Assembly (NCBI GenBank): GCA_049511115.1
Contig: JBEKYH010000261.1
Coordinates: 1 to 7,239, forward strand
Length of the DNA: 7,239 bases
Origin: JBEKYH01 sp049511115
Lineage (GTDB): Bacteria; Planctomycetota; Phycisphaerae; Tepidisphaerales; Tepidisphaeraceae
Direction of reading: 5' to 3'
The translations under genes and the position numbers were made by a program. Positions 6,387 to 7,239 of the stretch are shown here, one piece after another. The notes below the pieces were generated by a model. That model was not told the DNA's origin. It saw only the letters and a program-made list of their open reading frames with translations, and did no database searches. Position 1 is the stretch's first letter. Every line of letters starts with the position of its first letter.

Positions 6387-6412
6387 AGGCTTGAACGTCG
6401 GAGTTCAAGTCT
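6387..6412. repeat. Hairpin, 10-bp stem with one wobble pair
   Basis: AGGCTTGAAC (6387-6396), loop GTCGGA, GTTCAAGTCT (6403-6412). The seven base pairs next to the loop are perfect Watson-Crick. The GTTCAAGTC string recalls a tRNA T-arm, but no cloverleaf can be built around it. No T-run follows. Confidence 0.6.
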
Positions 6413-6473
6413 AGCGCGGTGAAAATCCGGGTGGGGATGCACGCGAAATCGGATAGTCCTCGTTCTGCGGGAG

Positions 6474-6565
6474 TCGTCCTGAACTCATATGCCTAGATGA
6501 GCGCTCTCCCCGCTCCGCGAATCGATCGGGTCGCGGGCTTGTTTGGGGAGAAACGCTCAGGACGA
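6474..6565. repeat. Long multi-segment hairpin of unknown role
   Basis: Four nested stems share one axis: TCGTCCT/AGGACGA (6474-6480, 6559-6565), GAGCG/CGCTC (6499-6503, 6554-6558), CTCCCC/GGGGAG (6506-6511, 6545-6550) and CCGCGA/TCGCGG (6515-6520, 6531-6536). The loop is 10 nt (6521-6530). The outer two right-hand arms are contiguous, while 18 nt on the left is unpaired. It could be a structured RNA, a mobile-element end or a degenerate dispersed repeat. Confidence 0.55.
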
Positions 6566-6570
6566 TGCAG

Positions 6571-6594
6571 AACCGGCGCAAAGACGCTCAGGAA
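6571..6594 (+). repeat. Degenerate half-copy of the 80-bp palindrome's left arm
   Basis: GGCGCAAAGACGCTCAGGAA (6575-6594) matches GGCGCAGAGGACGCTGAGAA of the left arm at 6197-6216 with one deletion and a few substitutions, and is likewise preceded by AACC. The complementary right arm is absent. The 10-mer ACGCTCAGGA also occurs at 6553-6562, 31 nt upstream. Confidence 0.45.
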
Positions 6595-6803
6595 ACGTCG
6601 GCCCTGATCGAGTGGGCCAAAGCCTGGCGTAGAGTTGGAAATTCACCTTCGCGGCAATCCAAAAAGTGTTGGGGCGAATTGCCGTGCCGAAGCGTTTTAC
6701 GAAGGTGGGGTGCTCGGATGGCGGCGATGAGCACCAGCTTGCGGGCGCCGGCCCGATGCTTTTCGCCTTGTACAAAGCGGCGAAAAGGCTGGGGACTTTC
6801 AGC

Positions 6804-6827
6804 ATAGAGGCATCACTGTGCCTCTAT
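6804..6827. repeat. Perfect 9-bp hairpin
   Basis: ATAGAGGCA, loop TCACTG, TGCCTCTAT. An A/T-rich stretch (CTAATTAAAT) follows on the plus strand. It is terminator-like in shape but has no uninterrupted T-run on either strand, and it lies ~150 nt beyond the end of the minus-strand gene at the right edge. Confidence 0.6.
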
Positions 6828-6973
6828 CTAATTAAATGCACGGGCGAGTCAAATGGCCTGCTGGGCCGAAAGATTTGTTGAATGATTGGTAAACGACGAC
6901 GGCGCAGAGAGCCGGACCCGTCGCGCTTATTGTCTCGGACGAAATCGTCATTGGCGTAAGTCTCGGCCGATTT

Positions 6974-7239
6974 CTATCTGGGAAGCGAAGTCCGCGCCGC
7001 TATGATCTTGCGCTTCTGAGCACGGTATTCGAAATACGTGAAAACCGGCACAAGCGGCCCGCCATAGAACAACAGACCGCGCGTCAAGTTGTGACGCACG
7101 AGGCGATTCAGCAATATTTCGGCGTCGTCGATCGGCAATACTGCGTCGTAGGCTCGTTCGGTGCAGCCTAGCACGTGTCCCGTGTACGCGTGAAAAATGA
7201 GCCGCACCTTCCCTGATTCGACAGGAAGGCTGCGTGCCC
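6974..7239 (-). CDS. Hypothetical protein, C-terminal fragment (5' end beyond window)
   Basis: The minus-strand frame is open from the right edge to TAG at 6974-6976, giving 87 residues. A GTG at 7207 could start it, but the purine-rich AGGGAAG abuts that codon with no spacer. The frame also continues upstream without a stop (SLPVESGKVRLIFHAYTG), so the true start is probably outside the window. Visible features are an acidic helix-like stretch (PIDDAEILLNRLVRHNLTRG) and a hydrophobic, aromatic-rich segment (GLLFYGGPLVPVFTYFEY) followed by basic RAQKRK. That pattern suggests a membrane-associated helix or a hydrophobic core helix near the C-terminus. I recall similar 'RG.L.YGG.L.P....Y..RAQKR' endings in planctomycete hypothetical proteins but cannot name a family. 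The gene converges on the glycosyltransferase pair across a 1.15-kb gap. Confidence 0.6.
   Translation of the reverse strand, partial: ARSLPVESGKVRLIFHAYTGHVLGCTERAYDAVLPIDDAEILLNRLVRHNLTRGLLFYGGPLVPVFTYFEYRAQKRKIIAARTSLPR

Larger units (their letters stand above)
5823..6973. other. Gene-poor, repeat-rich intergenic region
   Basis: I find no supportable gene in these ~1150 bases. Open frames exist on both strands, but they run through tandem repeats and palindromes, lack ribosome binding sites and resemble no family I know. The left half (to ~6270) is a patchwork of short tandem arrays and inverted repeats. The right half holds three further hairpins and a degenerate half-copy of the 80-bp palindrome. 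It separates the plus-strand glycosyltransferase pair from a minus-strand gene, so it is a region between convergent genes and should contain terminators, but no hairpin with a good T-tract is seen. Confidence 0.7.

Noticed and set aside
6091..6412. Two T-arm-like strings (GGGTTCGAGCC near 6097 and GTTCAAGTC at 6403) suggesting tRNA genes
   Set aside because: No acceptor, D or anticodon arms can be drawn around either, and the T-stems do not pair in the canonical register.
6009..6422. A 137-codon plus-strand open frame
   Set aside because: It reads through the 80-bp palindrome and flanking repeats. The peptide (TAEAQRTLRR...) is translated repeat DNA.
6588..6812. A minus-strand stretch that could be read as a decayed transposase C-terminus (FRRFVQGEKHRAGARKLVLIAAIRA)
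   Set aside because: It vaguely recalls the end of IS110-type transposases, but spacing is wrong, there is no start codon, and neither catalytic residues nor element ends are present. Overlapping frames on both strands look equally gene-like.
6666..6881. A 71-codon plus-strand frame starting at GTG
   Set aside because: No Shine-Dalgarno and no recognisable domain. It contains the 6804-6827 hairpin and competes with a minus-strand frame over the same bases.

Overview
The window looks like a piece of a planctomycete-type genome (Planctomycetota, inferred). The pointers are a left-hand protein with a short secretin/TonB N-terminal (STN)-like module of the kind common in that phylum, large TPR-glycosyltransferase proteins with no Shine-Dalgarno sequence, and a long gene-poor stretch full of short tandem repeats and imperfect palindromes. 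No rRNA, tRNA, CRISPR array or intact mobile element is visible.

Layout. (1) Positions 1-1478, minus strand: the first 492 codons of a gene whose 3' end lies off the left edge. It encodes a lipoprotein signal peptide, an STN-like domain, a Pro/Ala-rich linker and the first half of a serpin. (2) Positions 1479-1582: a 104-bp divergent intergenic region with a strong Shine-Dalgarno for the serpin gene and a plausible sigma70-type promoter for the plus-strand gene. (3) Positions 1583-3673 and 3732-5822, plus strand: two tandem paralogues of exactly 696 residues each. Both have about 12 tetratricopeptide repeats followed by a GT9/heptosyltransferase-like domain with the motifs QGFGD and DTSVAHLAG. 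(4) Positions 5823-6973: about 1.15 kb without a supportable gene. It holds an 8-bp tandem array that supplies the stop codon of the second paralogue, a 7-bp tandem array, an 80-bp palindrome and several other hairpins. (5) Positions 6974-7239, minus strand: the 3' end of an unrecognised gene entering from the right edge.

How the genes may work together. The two TPR proteins align without gaps, repeat by repeat, so they are a whole-gene duplication. They probably form a two-gene unit, although the second may have its own promoter. By family resemblance they are soluble glycosyltransferases whose TPR superhelix presents a partner or acceptor; donor and target cannot be read from sequence. The serpin-lipoprotein is divergently transcribed from them. 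It would be anchored in the envelope and could inhibit a protease there, but nothing here links it functionally to the glycosyltransferases. The most unusual item is the STN-serpin fusion itself.
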